Below are positions 16,725 to 23,780 of a stretch of 40,857 bases of DNA, piece by piece. The stretch spans positions 1-40,857 of the forward strand of contig JAHYJH010000017.1 of NCBI GenBank assembly GCA_019429185.1, given 5' to 3'. This stretch comes from Vicingaceae bacterium (lineage in GTDB: Bacteria; Bacteroidota; Bacteroidia; Flavobacteriales_E; Vicingaceae). The number at the start of each line of letters is the position of its first letter. Position 1 is the first letter of the stretch. Made by a program: the position numbers and the translations under genes. The notes under the pieces were generated by a model. The model worked only from the letters and a program-made list of their open reading frames with translations, was not told where the DNA came from and ran no database searches.

Positions 16725-17726
16725 ATGAAAATATCAGGATCTATCTATTCGGATAACAAAAGACCTTTAAAAGAAACCATTGCAGATTTAGAAGCTCATC
16801 AGGTAGATTTATTGCATGTAGATTGTAATGATGACATTAGTGTTTTTGATGATATTGCTGACATCAGAACATGGTGCAAACTCCCCATAGACTTACATAT
16901 TATTACCAAAACTCCCGAAAAGTATTTTGATTTACTAAGAAAATACCCTGTGGAATACCTTACTTTTCAATATGAAGAGTTGCCTGCAGGTTTTGAAATC
17001 CCATCCGACATTAAAGGACAAAAAGGCTTGGCAATTATAACGCCTACTAATGTTGATGCTTTTGATTCCTTTAGCGATTTTAATTTCATCTTGATAATGG
17101 CAACTATTCCAGGACAAAGTGGTGGTGTTTTTGATCCTATCAACTTTAAAAAAATTAGAAAATTCAAACAAAAATACCCTAATAAAAATGTGCATGTTGA
17201 TGGCGGTGTAAATGGAGAAGTTTCCTTCATTTTAAGAAATATGGGAGTACACACTTCAGTTTCAGGCAGTTTTTTGTTTAAAGCAACCAGTGTCGGTCAA
17301 GCATTAATGGACTTAACCAAGCGAGAAATAGTTTCTCTTTTTAAGATAAAAGATTTTATGATTCCTCGTGAAGAATGTCCGATAATAGACTTCTCTCAAC
17401 TCAATCTTAAAAATATTTTAGAACAAATAACTTTTGGGAAATTAGGCGTAACCTTAGTAGAGAACAATAAAAAATTTGAAGGAATAATTTCTAATGCTGA
17501 TTTAAGAAGAACTTTGTTGCAGAATTTAGACAATATTGAAAGAATGAATACACAGGAAATGATTAACAAAACGCCTGTAACCATTTTAGATACAGCAACA
17601 GTTGATGATATGCTGAATTTAGTAAGAGAACAATCTTTTCCAGTAATGTATCTTCCTGTGCTAAATGCAGATGGAAATGCCGTTGGAATTGTTACTTTTG
17701 TAAACTTGATAAAAGGAGAAATATGA
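16725..17726 (+). CDS. Ribulose-phosphate 3-epimerase-like barrel fused to a CBS pair
   Basis: 333 residues. Residues 1-200 are a TIM barrel of the Rpe family with its metal ligands kept: HVD (His31, Asp33), DLHII (His58), VHVDGGVN (Asp159), and the phosphate loop IPGQSGGVFD (128-137). Residues about 207-333 are two CBS domains (IKDFMIPREE; LGVTLVENNKKFEGIISNAD-LRR; MINKTPVTILDTATVDDML; VGIVTF) closest in style to the CBS pair of arabinose-5-phosphate isomerase KdsD. Rpe normally has no CBS domains, so the fusion is unusual. The stop overlaps the next gene's ATG (ATGA), so the two products are coupled. Predicted: a nucleotide-regulated sugar-phosphate epimerase with an unknown substrate. Confidence 0.8.
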   Translation: MKISGSIYSDNKRPLKETIADLEAHQVDLLHVDCNDDISVFDDIADIRTWCKLPIDLHIITKTPEKYFDLLRKYPVEYLTFQYEELPAGFEIPSDIKGQKGLAIITPTNVDAFDSFSDFNFILIMATIPGQSGGVFDPINFKKIRKFKQKYPNKNVHVDGGVNGEVSFILRNMGVHTSVSGSFLFKATSVGQALMDLTKREIVSLFKIKDFMIPREECPIIDFSQLNLKNILEQITFGKLGVTLVENNKKFEGIISNADLRRTLLQNLDNIERMNTQEMINKTPVTILDTATVDDMLNLVREQSFPVMYLPVLNADGNAVGIVTFVNLIKGEI

Positions 17727-18721
17727 TTATTCATTTAAATAAAGATATTACAGCCGCCACTGCTAGTCAGTTAGCTGAAAAAATTAAAGCTTTTCACATT
17801 CATTCTCAAGAAAGAGAAGTATTAATTACTTCATCATCTGTAAAAGAAGTGCCGAGTGAAGTAGCTGCTTTTACTGAAAAGCACTGGGTGTTTGAAAATG
17901 ATATGCAGCTTGCTTCAAGAGCGTATAGAAATGAAACGCGTGAAGTAAAAATTGGTAACGTAACTATTGGTGGAAACACTAAAAACACCTTGTTGATTGG
18001 TGGACCTTGCTCGGTAGAATCTGAAGAGCAAATTCAACAAAGTGCAGCATTGTTAAAATCGCTTAATTTAACTACGTTAAGAGGCGGTTGCTACAAACCT
18101 CGTACAAGCCCTTATAGTTTTCAAGGGTTGGGTTTGGAAGGATTAAAACTATTAGTTAAAATGCGTGAGCAACATGGTTTGGCGGTTATTACCGAAGTTA
18201 GAGATGCTACACATGTTGATGAAGTGATAGAACATAGTGATGTGATTCAAATTGGTGCTAAAGCGATGTACGACCAAGGTATTTTGCGTGCATGTGCTAA
18301 AACCCGCAAGCCTGTTTTATTAAAAAGAGGTTTCGGAACAACCTTACAAGAATTTGTTCAGGCAGCAGAATTTATGCTTTCTGGAGGGAATGAAAATGTT
18401 ATTTTGTGCGAAAGAGGCATACGTACTTTTGAAACAAAAACACGTTTCACCTTAGATTTATGCGGAGTTGCTTATTTACAAGAATTTACCAATCTGCCTA
18501 TTATTTTAGACCCGAGCCATGCCTTAGGTTATCGTTACGGAATAGAACGCTTATCAAAAGCTTGTGTAGCAATGGGAATTGATGGGTTATTAATAGAAGC
18601 TCATCCAAATCCAGCTGTTGCTAAGTCTGATGCTTCGCAGCAATTAACACACGAATCTTTTGCAGCGTTAAAATCAGCCATAGAACCTGTAGCTAATAGT
18701 GTTGGTTATAAAATTATATAA
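17723..18721 (+). CDS. 3-deoxy-7-phosphoheptulonate (DAHP) synthase, type I-beta
   Basis: 332 residues. The N-terminal 85 residues fit the ferredoxin-like regulatory domain of Thermotoga-type DAHP synthase. The barrel has GGPCSVESEEQ (metal Cys96), KPRTSPYSFQGLG (125-137, KPRTS being typical of DAHP rather than Kdo8P synthases), LLKRGFGTTLQEF, CERGIRTFETKTRF, ILDPSHALGYR and IEAHPNPAVAKSDASQQL. The known reaction is PEP plus erythrose-4-phosphate to DAHP, first step of the shikimate route. No chorismate mutase domain is attached. Its coupling to an epimerase/CBS protein and a KdsC-type phosphatase leaves open that it makes another 3-deoxy sugar acid. Confidence 0.88.
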   Translation: MIIHLNKDITAATASQLAEKIKAFHIHSQEREVLITSSSVKEVPSEVAAFTEKHWVFENDMQLASRAYRNETREVKIGNVTIGGNTKNTLLIGGPCSVESEEQIQQSAALLKSLNLTTLRGGCYKPRTSPYSFQGLGLEGLKLLVKMREQHGLAVITEVRDATHVDEVIEHSDVIQIGAKAMYDQGILRACAKTRKPVLLKRGFGTTLQEFVQAAEFMLSGGNENVILCERGIRTFETKTRFTLDLCGVAYLQEFTNLPIILDPSHALGYRYGIERLSKACVAMGIDGLLIEAHPNPAVAKSDASQQLTHESFAALKSAIEPVANSVGYKII

Positions 18722-18776
18722 TGAAGTTATTTAAATTCCAAACCATAAATTAAAAAATGTTTCTTTTTTCACACTA

Positions 18777-18836
18777 CTTCGTTATTTTCTCTAACCATAG
18801 CTATGGCTATGCTTCTCAAAAATGCTTCGTATTGCA
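18777..18836. repeat. Intergenic element with CTTCGTTATT and a palindrome
   Basis: CTTCGTTATT at 18777-18786 is followed by the perfect 12-base palindrome CCATAGCTATGG (18795-18806) and then a T/C/A-rich tail with ATGCTTCGTATTGCAT. The same decamer occurs on the minus strand at 21248-21257 next to another hairpin. It lies between the DAHP synthase and kdsC-like genes. Confidence 0.55.
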
Positions 18837-18859
18837 TAAAAATAATTCATTTTCATTCT

Positions 18860-18867
18860 TATATTTG
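18860..18867 (+). promoter_or_regulatory. -7 promoter box for the KdsC-like gene
   Basis: TATATTTG matches TAnnTTTG, with a TTG 25 bases upstream (18832-18834) and the ATG 17 bases downstream. The phosphatase can therefore be made apart from the DAHP synthase. Confidence 0.55.
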
Positions 18868-18884
18868 AATTTTAAATAACTTCA

Positions 18885-19559
18885 ATGAAACTCCTTACCC
18901 AAAATATCACCTCATTTTTAGCTCGAGAAAAAAAATCGTTGAATGATTTTTGTGCTGAATATGCTATTGCCAACATCAATGAATTGTCCTTGGGCGATTT
19001 ACAATTTTTCTGCACCAATAATCAGTTAGATATTGAAAATATGCTTACCCGACCAATGTTTGTTGATAGGTCTAAAATAAAAGACATTAAATTATTGATT
19101 TTAGATGTAGATGGTGTTATGACTGATGCAGGGATGTTTTTTACAGAAAATGGCGACCAGTTTAAAAAATACAATGCAAAAGATGGAATGGCTATAATGG
19201 CACTGCCTAAAATTGGGGTTGAAGTTGGAATTATTTCTTCTGGGTTTAAATTAGAAATGGTTAAAGCTCGTGCCGAATTATTAAAAATTAACAACCTTTA
19301 TGTTGGTCAAGAACCTAAGCTAGAAATTCTTAACCAATGGTGCGAAAAACTAAACATTACACTTGCAGAAGTTGCCATTATTGGTGATGATATTAATGAT
19401 TTACCTGTGATGAGAGCTATTGGTTTTAGTGCTTGTCCAGCCGATGCAGTACTAAAAGTAAAAGAAACCGTTGATTTAGTGCTACAAACCAAAGGAGGCG
19501 ATGGCTGTGTGAGAGAATTTATAGACTTTTATTTGTTAGACGAACCATTAACTAAATGA
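18885..19559 (+). CDS. KdsC/YrbI-family HAD phosphatase with N-terminal extension
   Basis: 224 residues. Residues about 66-220 are a small HAD phosphatase of the KdsC (Kdo-8-phosphate phosphatase) type: LLILDVDGVMT (Asp74, Asp76), IISSG (117-121), Lys145 in GQEPKLEI, IIGDDINDLPVM (Asp168, 169, 172), and the KGGDGCVREF tail that inserts into the neighbouring subunit in KdsC tetramers. The first 60 residues are extra; SLGDLQFFCTNNQLDIENML faintly resembles the end of an XRE helix-turn-helix. Normal KdsC proteins are about 170-190 residues. The neighbours suggest that it removes phosphate from a 3-deoxy sugar acid. Its TGA stop sits in a heptamer run. Confidence 0.85.
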   Translation: MKLLTQNITSFLAREKKSLNDFCAEYAIANINELSLGDLQFFCTNNQLDIENMLTRPMFVDRSKIKDIKLLILDVDGVMTDAGMFFTENGDQFKKYNAKDGMAIMALPKIGVEVGIISSGFKLEMVKARAELLKINNLYVGQEPKLEILNQWCEKLNITLAEVAIIGDDINDLPVMRAIGFSACPADAVLKVKETVDLVLQTKGGDGCVREFIDFYLLDEPLTK

Positions 19560-19592
19560 ATTGTGAATTGTGAATTATGAATTGTGAATTAC
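19558..19592. repeat. Five heptamers GAATTGT-type at the KdsC-like stop codon
   Basis: GAATTGT, GAATTGT, GAATTAT, GAATTGT, GAATTAC in register, beginning at the second base of the TGA stop. Shifted by four, the unit reads TGTGAAT, one base from the GGTGAAT unit of the array at 810-945 (minus strand). Confidence 0.85.
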
Positions 19593-19617
19593 TAAACTCC
19601 TAACTACTTTCAATTAT

Positions 19618-20382
19618 ATGAACTTAAAACTAACCAAACCCCTTGCCTTTTTTGACTTAGAAACTACTGGATTAAACATTGCTTCCGACAGAATTGTGGA
19701 AATTTCTATTGTAAAAATCCATGTAAATGGCGAAAAAGAAGTAAAAACAAAATTAATTAATCCCACTATTCCCATTTCTAAAGAATCTACTTCTGTTCAT
19801 GGAATTACGGATGAAGATGTGAAAGACCAACCCACTTTTAAACAAATTGGGAAAGATTTAGCAAAATTTATTGAAGGTTGTGATTTAGCTGGTTATAATT
19901 CAAACAAATTTGATGTGCCTTTGTTGGCTGAAGAATTTTTAAGAGCTGACATCGATTTTGATATTTCTAAGCGAAAATTAATTGACGTACAAAACATTTT
20001 TCATAAAATGGAGCAACGTACACTTTCTGCTGCGTATAAATTTTATTGCAGCAAAGACTTAACAAATGCACACAGTGCAGAAGCTGATACCACTGCAACT
20101 TTTGAAATTTTAGAAGCTCAATTAGATAAATATGAAGATTTACAAAAAGATGTAACTTATTTGTCTGAATTTTCGCAACAAAACAAAAATGTAGATTTAT
20201 TGGGACGTATTATTTATGATGAAAATAATGTAGAAGTTTTTAATTTTGGAAAACACAAAGGAAAACCAGTAAAAGAGGTTTTGGAAAAAGAACCTGGTTA
20301 CTACCACTGGATGATGAATGGCGATTTTCCACTATACACCAAAAAAGTACTTACTCAAATTAAATTAAACGCATTGAAATAA
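19618..20382 (+). CDS. DnaQ-like DEDDh 3'-5' exonuclease with ExoX-like C-terminus
   Basis: 254 residues. The exonuclease domain (about 8-170) has FFDLETTGLN (Asp13, Glu15), GYNSNKFDVPLL (second Asp) and NAHSAEADTTA with the His and final Asp. The C-terminal part, NFGKHKGKPVKEVLEKEPGY and YHWMMNGDFP, is the small module found in exodeoxyribonuclease X-like proteins. A proofreading or repair exonuclease is likely, though not necessarily the replicative epsilon subunit. It starts 58 bases after the KdsC-like stop. Confidence 0.9.
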   Translation: MNLKLTKPLAFFDLETTGLNIASDRIVEISIVKIHVNGEKEVKTKLINPTIPISKESTSVHGITDEDVKDQPTFKQIGKDLAKFIEGCDLAGYNSNKFDVPLLAEEFLRADIDFDISKRKLIDVQNIFHKMEQRTLSAAYKFYCSKDLTNAHSAEADTTATFEILEAQLDKYEDLQKDVTYLSEFSQQNKNVDLLGRIIYDENNVEVFNFGKHKGKPVKEVLEKEPGYYHWMMNGDFPLYTKKVLTQIKLNALK

Positions 20383-20476
20383 AAAAAATGAAACGAGCCA
20401 TACTAAAAAGTTCAACACGCAGGAGAATGATTATTGGCGACTTCCATCTGACCGATTTAACAAAATAAATAAACAG

Positions 20477-21088
20477 ATGAAAATTATTTGTATAGGAAGA
20501 AACTATGTTAATCACGCCAAGGAACTGAACAATTCTGTGCCTTCTGAACCTGTTTTTTTTATTAAACCGGATACAGCATTATTGCCTAAAAGAAATCCCT
20601 TTATTTACCCTAGTTTCACTAAAGATTTACACCACGAGGTAGAAATTGTATTAAAAATTTCTAAAATTGGTAAACACATTGAGGCAAAATTTGCCCATAA
20701 ATATTATCAGGAAATTGGAATAGGCATTGATTTTACTGCTCGGGATGTTCAAGAACAATGCAAAGCAAAAGGATTGCCTTGGGAAAAAGCCAAAGCTTTT
20801 GATTTTTCAGCTCCCACAAGTGATTTTGTTCCTATTTCTAAATTTGAAGATATCAACCAATTAAATTTTAGTTTAAAAATCAATGATGAGCTACGACAAG
20901 TAGGAAATACCAGTGATATGCTATTTAGTTTTGATAAAATTATCGCTTATGTTTCGCAATTTGTAACGCTAAAAATTGGTGATTACATTTTTACAGGAAC
21001 TCCTGCCGGAGTTAGTGCTATTTCCATCAATGATAAACTCAGTTGCTACATAGAAGATAAAAAAATGCTAGAGTTTAATGTGAAATAA
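20477..21088 (+). CDS. Fumarylacetoacetate hydrolase-family protein
   Basis: 203-residue FAH-fold enzyme: IGRNYVNHAKELNNSVPSEP at the N-terminus, HHEVEIVLKI with metal-binding Glu residues, GIGIDFTARDVQ (third acidic ligand), and the C-terminal FTGTPAGVSAI. The single-domain length fits acylpyruvase/oxaloacetate decarboxylase-type members (YcgM/FAHD1) rather than true fumarylacetoacetase. Substrate unresolved. A strong palindrome follows 8 bases after the stop. Confidence 0.88.
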   Translation: MKIICIGRNYVNHAKELNNSVPSEPVFFIKPDTALLPKRNPFIYPSFTKDLHHEVEIVLKISKIGKHIEAKFAHKYYQEIGIGIDFTARDVQEQCKAKGLPWEKAKAFDFSAPTSDFVPISKFEDINQLNFSLKINDELRQVGNTSDMLFSFDKIIAYVSQFVTLKIGDYIFTGTPAGVSAISINDKLSCYIEDKKMLEFNVK

Positions 21089-21096
21089 GAATTAAA

Positions 21097-21129
21097 AGAC
21101 CTAACAGGTTTCAGAAACCTGTTAGGTCT
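21097..21129. terminator. Perfect 15-base hairpin after the FAH gene
   Basis: AGACCTAACAGGTTT, loop CAG, then the exact complement to 21129. It stands 8 bases after the FAH stop and probably ends that transcript, but it has no following T run. In form it looks like a mobile palindromic repeat of the type scattered in Bacteroidota genomes. Confidence 0.7.
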
Positions 21130-21133
21130 AATA

Positions 21134-21299
21134 CTATTTAATATATCTATAAAGCCAAGAGGCTGAACTGTAAAGTTCGAGTTTGAGGCTTTCGCAGTTT
21201 TAAAAATCAGAAGTTTACTTTCGTAAATGACTGATTTTTAAAACAAGAATAACGAAGAAGTTGGACTTTACAGACAGGCTCTATTTAATGTATCTCTAT
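21134..21299. mobile_element. MITE-like hairpin flanked by a direct repeat at the sppA stop
   Basis: A 129-base segment (about 21152-21280) folds on itself: AGCC with GGCT at the tips, CTGTAAAGT (21168-21176) with ACTTTACAG (21265-21273), and a perfect 14-base stem GTTTTAAAAATCAG (21197-21210) with 21231-21244. It is flanked by CTATTTAATATATCT (21134-21148) and CTATTTAATGTATCT (21281-21295), which differ at one base. The right copy contains the sppA stop. This looks like the insertion of a small non-coding element with target duplication; no transposase is present. Confidence 0.55.
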
Positions 21300-23066
21300 C
21301 TCATAAGGCATTCTCGCCATAATTCCAGATTGAGTGGATACTTTCTCAATTTTTTGATAGTATTTATAGCTTTCTCCTAATTTGTTTTTAACAATACGAG
21401 TTTCTGCATCTTCAGAAAGTGCTATTGCTATATCTATAAAAGGATTTTTTTCGATTTTTGGATAAGCTACTAGCTCATAATTTTCCAATTTAGCCATCTC
21501 TTTAGCTATTTCAATAGCTCTGTTCATCCCTCCTATTTCATCAACCAAACCAATTTTCAGAGCATCAGATCCAACCCAAACTCTTCCTTGCCCAATAGAA
21601 TCTACTTGCTCTTTTGTCATCTTTCTACCTTCAGCAACTTTAGTAATAAAATCATCATAAATTTTTTCAACACCAATTTGAATAATTCCTTTTTCTTCCG
21701 CTGTTAATGGTCTGAAAATAGTCATCATATCAGAGTGCGTGTTCGTTTTAACAGTATCAAAAGTAATTCCTAATTTATTATTAAAAAATCCTTTGGCATT
21801 AGGAATAACTCCGAAAACACCAATAGATCCCGTAATTGTTTTTTCATCGGCTACAATTTTATCGGCAGCACAAGAAATATAATAACCACCCGAAGCGGCA
21901 ACATTTCCCATAGAAACCACAACTGGTTTTGCTTTTTTAGCCAACACTACTTCTCTCCACATCACATCAGAAGCTAATGCACTTCCACCAGGGGAATTAA
22001 CACGCAAAACAATGGCTTTTACATTAGTATCTAAACGTGCTTCTCTAATTGCTGACGAAATAGTTTCTGAACCCATATCTCCTTTTTCTCCTTTACCACT
22101 CACGATATTTCCACTAGCGTAAATTACAGCTATTTGATTGTTGGTTGGGGTAAGTTTTTTAAGTTTCTCAAAAGGGTTTACAATGGAAGCTGCATATTTA
22201 CTCACTTTTAGTAGATTCATCTCATCATCAACTTTTAAGGCTAATTTTTCTTTTAAGATGTCAAGCAACTCATCTTTATAAACTAATTTATCTATAAAAC
22301 CATGCTCCAAGGCATCTTTTGCATCCTGAATTTTTATTTTATCAGCCAATTCATTAATTGTTTCAAAAGAAATTTTTCTGCTTGTAGTAACGGCATCTAA
22401 CATACTTATCCAAGTAGAATTTAAAATTAATTCCATTTGTTTTCTATTGGATTCACTCATTTTTTCCAACATAAAAGGTTCTACCGCACTTTTAAACTTT
22501 CCATGACGAATAATTTGAACTTCAACATCTAATTTTTCTAATGCGTTTTTAAAAAACATTAATTCGGACGACAATCCTCTTAATTCCATAATACCAGCTG
22601 GATTCAAATAAACTTGATCAGCAACCGAAGCTAAATAATATCCTTTTTGAGAATAAATTTCTGAATAACTAATTATCCATTTTCCTGATGTTTTAAAATC
22701 CAATAAAGCAGCTCTAACTTCTTCCAAATTTGCCATTCCTGTTGGTATGGAGGATATGTCTAAATATATACCTTTTATTTTATCATCTGTTTTGGCGTGT
22801 TCAATTGTTTTCAAAAATTTATCTAATCCTAAAGAAAAATCAGGCTCCATATTTGAAAAACTAAAGTTATGAAACGGATTTTCTGGAGTTCTATCTGGAA
22901 TGGGATCAGACAGGGTTAAATGTAAAACGGAATTATCTTTTACTTTTGTAGCCTCATCAGTTGAGGATAAACTACTAATTATTCCTATTAGTATGAATAT
23001 GGAAATTAATCCCATTACTATCATTCCCGCAATGGAAGCAAACATAAATTTAAAAAATTGTTTCAT
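21285..23066 (-). CDS. sppA: Signal peptide peptidase SppA, 67K type
   Basis: Membrane-anchored serine protease that degrades cleaved signal peptides, 593 residues. One N-terminal membrane helix (about 5-30), then two homologous crotonase-like halves. Catalytic Lys is in the N-terminal half (IIRHGKFKSAVEPF), and nucleophilic Ser in the C-terminal half (GNVAASGGYYISCAAD). TGSIGVFGVIPN and VDEIGGMNRAIE are typical of the family. Both halves are complete, as in E. coli SppA. The stop codon lies in the right direct repeat of the hairpin element. Confidence 0.95.
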   Translation of the reverse strand: MKQFFKFMFASIAGMIVMGLISIFILIGIISSLSSTDEATKVKDNSVLHLTLSDPIPDRTPENPFHNFSFSNMEPDFSLGLDKFLKTIEHAKTDDKIKGIYLDISSIPTGMANLEEVRAALLDFKTSGKWIISYSEIYSQKGYYLASVADQVYLNPAGIMELRGLSSELMFFKNALEKLDVEVQIIRHGKFKSAVEPFMLEKMSESNRKQMELILNSTWISMLDAVTTSRKISFETINELADKIKIQDAKDALEHGFIDKLVYKDELLDILKEKLALKVDDEMNLLKVSKYAASIVNPFEKLKKLTPTNNQIAVIYASGNIVSGKGEKGDMGSETISSAIREARLDTNVKAIVLRVNSPGGSALASDVMWREVVLAKKAKPVVVSMGNVAASGGYYISCAADKIVADEKTITGSIGVFGVIPNAKGFFNNKLGITFDTVKTNTHSDMMTIFRPLTAEEKGIIQIGVEKIYDDFITKVAEGRKMTKEQVDSIGQGRVWVGSDALKIGLVDEIGGMNRAIEIAKEMAKLENYELVAYPKIEKNPFIDIAIALSEDAETRIVKNKLGESYKYYQKIEKVSTQSGIMARMPYEIEIH

Positions 23067-23125
23067 TCTATTTTTGTTTTAGTTAATATTATTGTTTATT
23101 ATTTTTGTAAATTGTAATCTTTCGG

Positions 23126-23133
23126 CAAATGTA
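23126..23133 (-). promoter_or_regulatory. -7 promoter box for sppA
   Basis: Minus strand TACATTTG matches TAnnTTTG, 59 bases before the sppA ATG. The folK gene starts 50 bases away on the other strand. Confidence 0.5.
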
Positions 23134-23183
23134 ATAACAACAACAATAAAACAGAACAGATTATACACTAATGGTATTGATTA

Positions 23184-23690
23184 ATGATGAACGGAAAAAA
23201 CAAATCAAATCAAGTTATTTTATCCTTAGGAGGTAATCAAGGCGATGTGAATCAAACATTTATAGAAACCAAACAATTAATTGAAAAAAATATTGGTTTA
23301 ATAAGCAAATCTTCCTCTTTATATAAGACTGCTGCTTGGGGTGAAACGAATCAATCGGATTTTTTAAACCAAGTAATACTAGTTACAACTAATTTATCTC
23401 CAATAGAATTACTAAGTAAATGTATGGAAATTGAAAAACATTTAGGAAGAGTAAGAACAGATAAAAACAAATGGAGAGAAAGAATTATAGATATCGATAT
23501 TTTGTTTTATAATAACGAAACAATAAACCTTCCTAATTTAGAAATTCCCCATCCTCAAATTACCAACAGGAAATTTATATTAATTCCTTTACGAGAAATT
23601 TTACCTGATTTAGTCCATCCCATCTTAAAAAAAACCATTAAAAATTTAGAAGAAAATTGCAGCGACAAGCTAAATGTCATGAAAAATTGA
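23184..23690 (+). CDS. folK: 2-amino-4-hydroxy-6-hydroxymethyldihydropteridine pyrophosphokinase
   Basis: Folate synthesis enzyme HPPK, 168 residues, transferring pyrophosphate from ATP to hydroxymethyl-dihydropterin. Motifs: LSLGGNQGDVNQTF at the N-terminus, YKTAAWGETNQSDFLNQV, the signature RTDKNKWRERIIDIDILFYN with the two Mg-binding Asp, and IPHPQITNRKFILIPL. Complete single-domain enzyme. Divergent from sppA. Confidence 0.95.
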   Translation: MMNGKNKSNQVILSLGGNQGDVNQTFIETKQLIEKNIGLISKSSSLYKTAAWGETNQSDFLNQVILVTTNLSPIELLSKCMEIEKHLGRVRTDKNKWRERIIDIDILFYNNETINLPNLEIPHPQITNRKFILIPLREILPDLVHPILKKTIKNLEENCSDKLNVMKN

Positions 23691-23780
23691 TAAGAATATA
23701 GTATTTAGTTTTTTTTTTATCAAAAACATTAACTAATATTGCAACTTAATTTAAAACTAAACAAAACAAAATACATTAAG

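Noticed and set aside
20388-20468. A 26-codon frame (MKRAILKSS...) between the exonuclease and FAH genes
   Set aside because: Has an ATG and stop but no promoter box, no signal and no recognisable pattern; too weak to call a gene.
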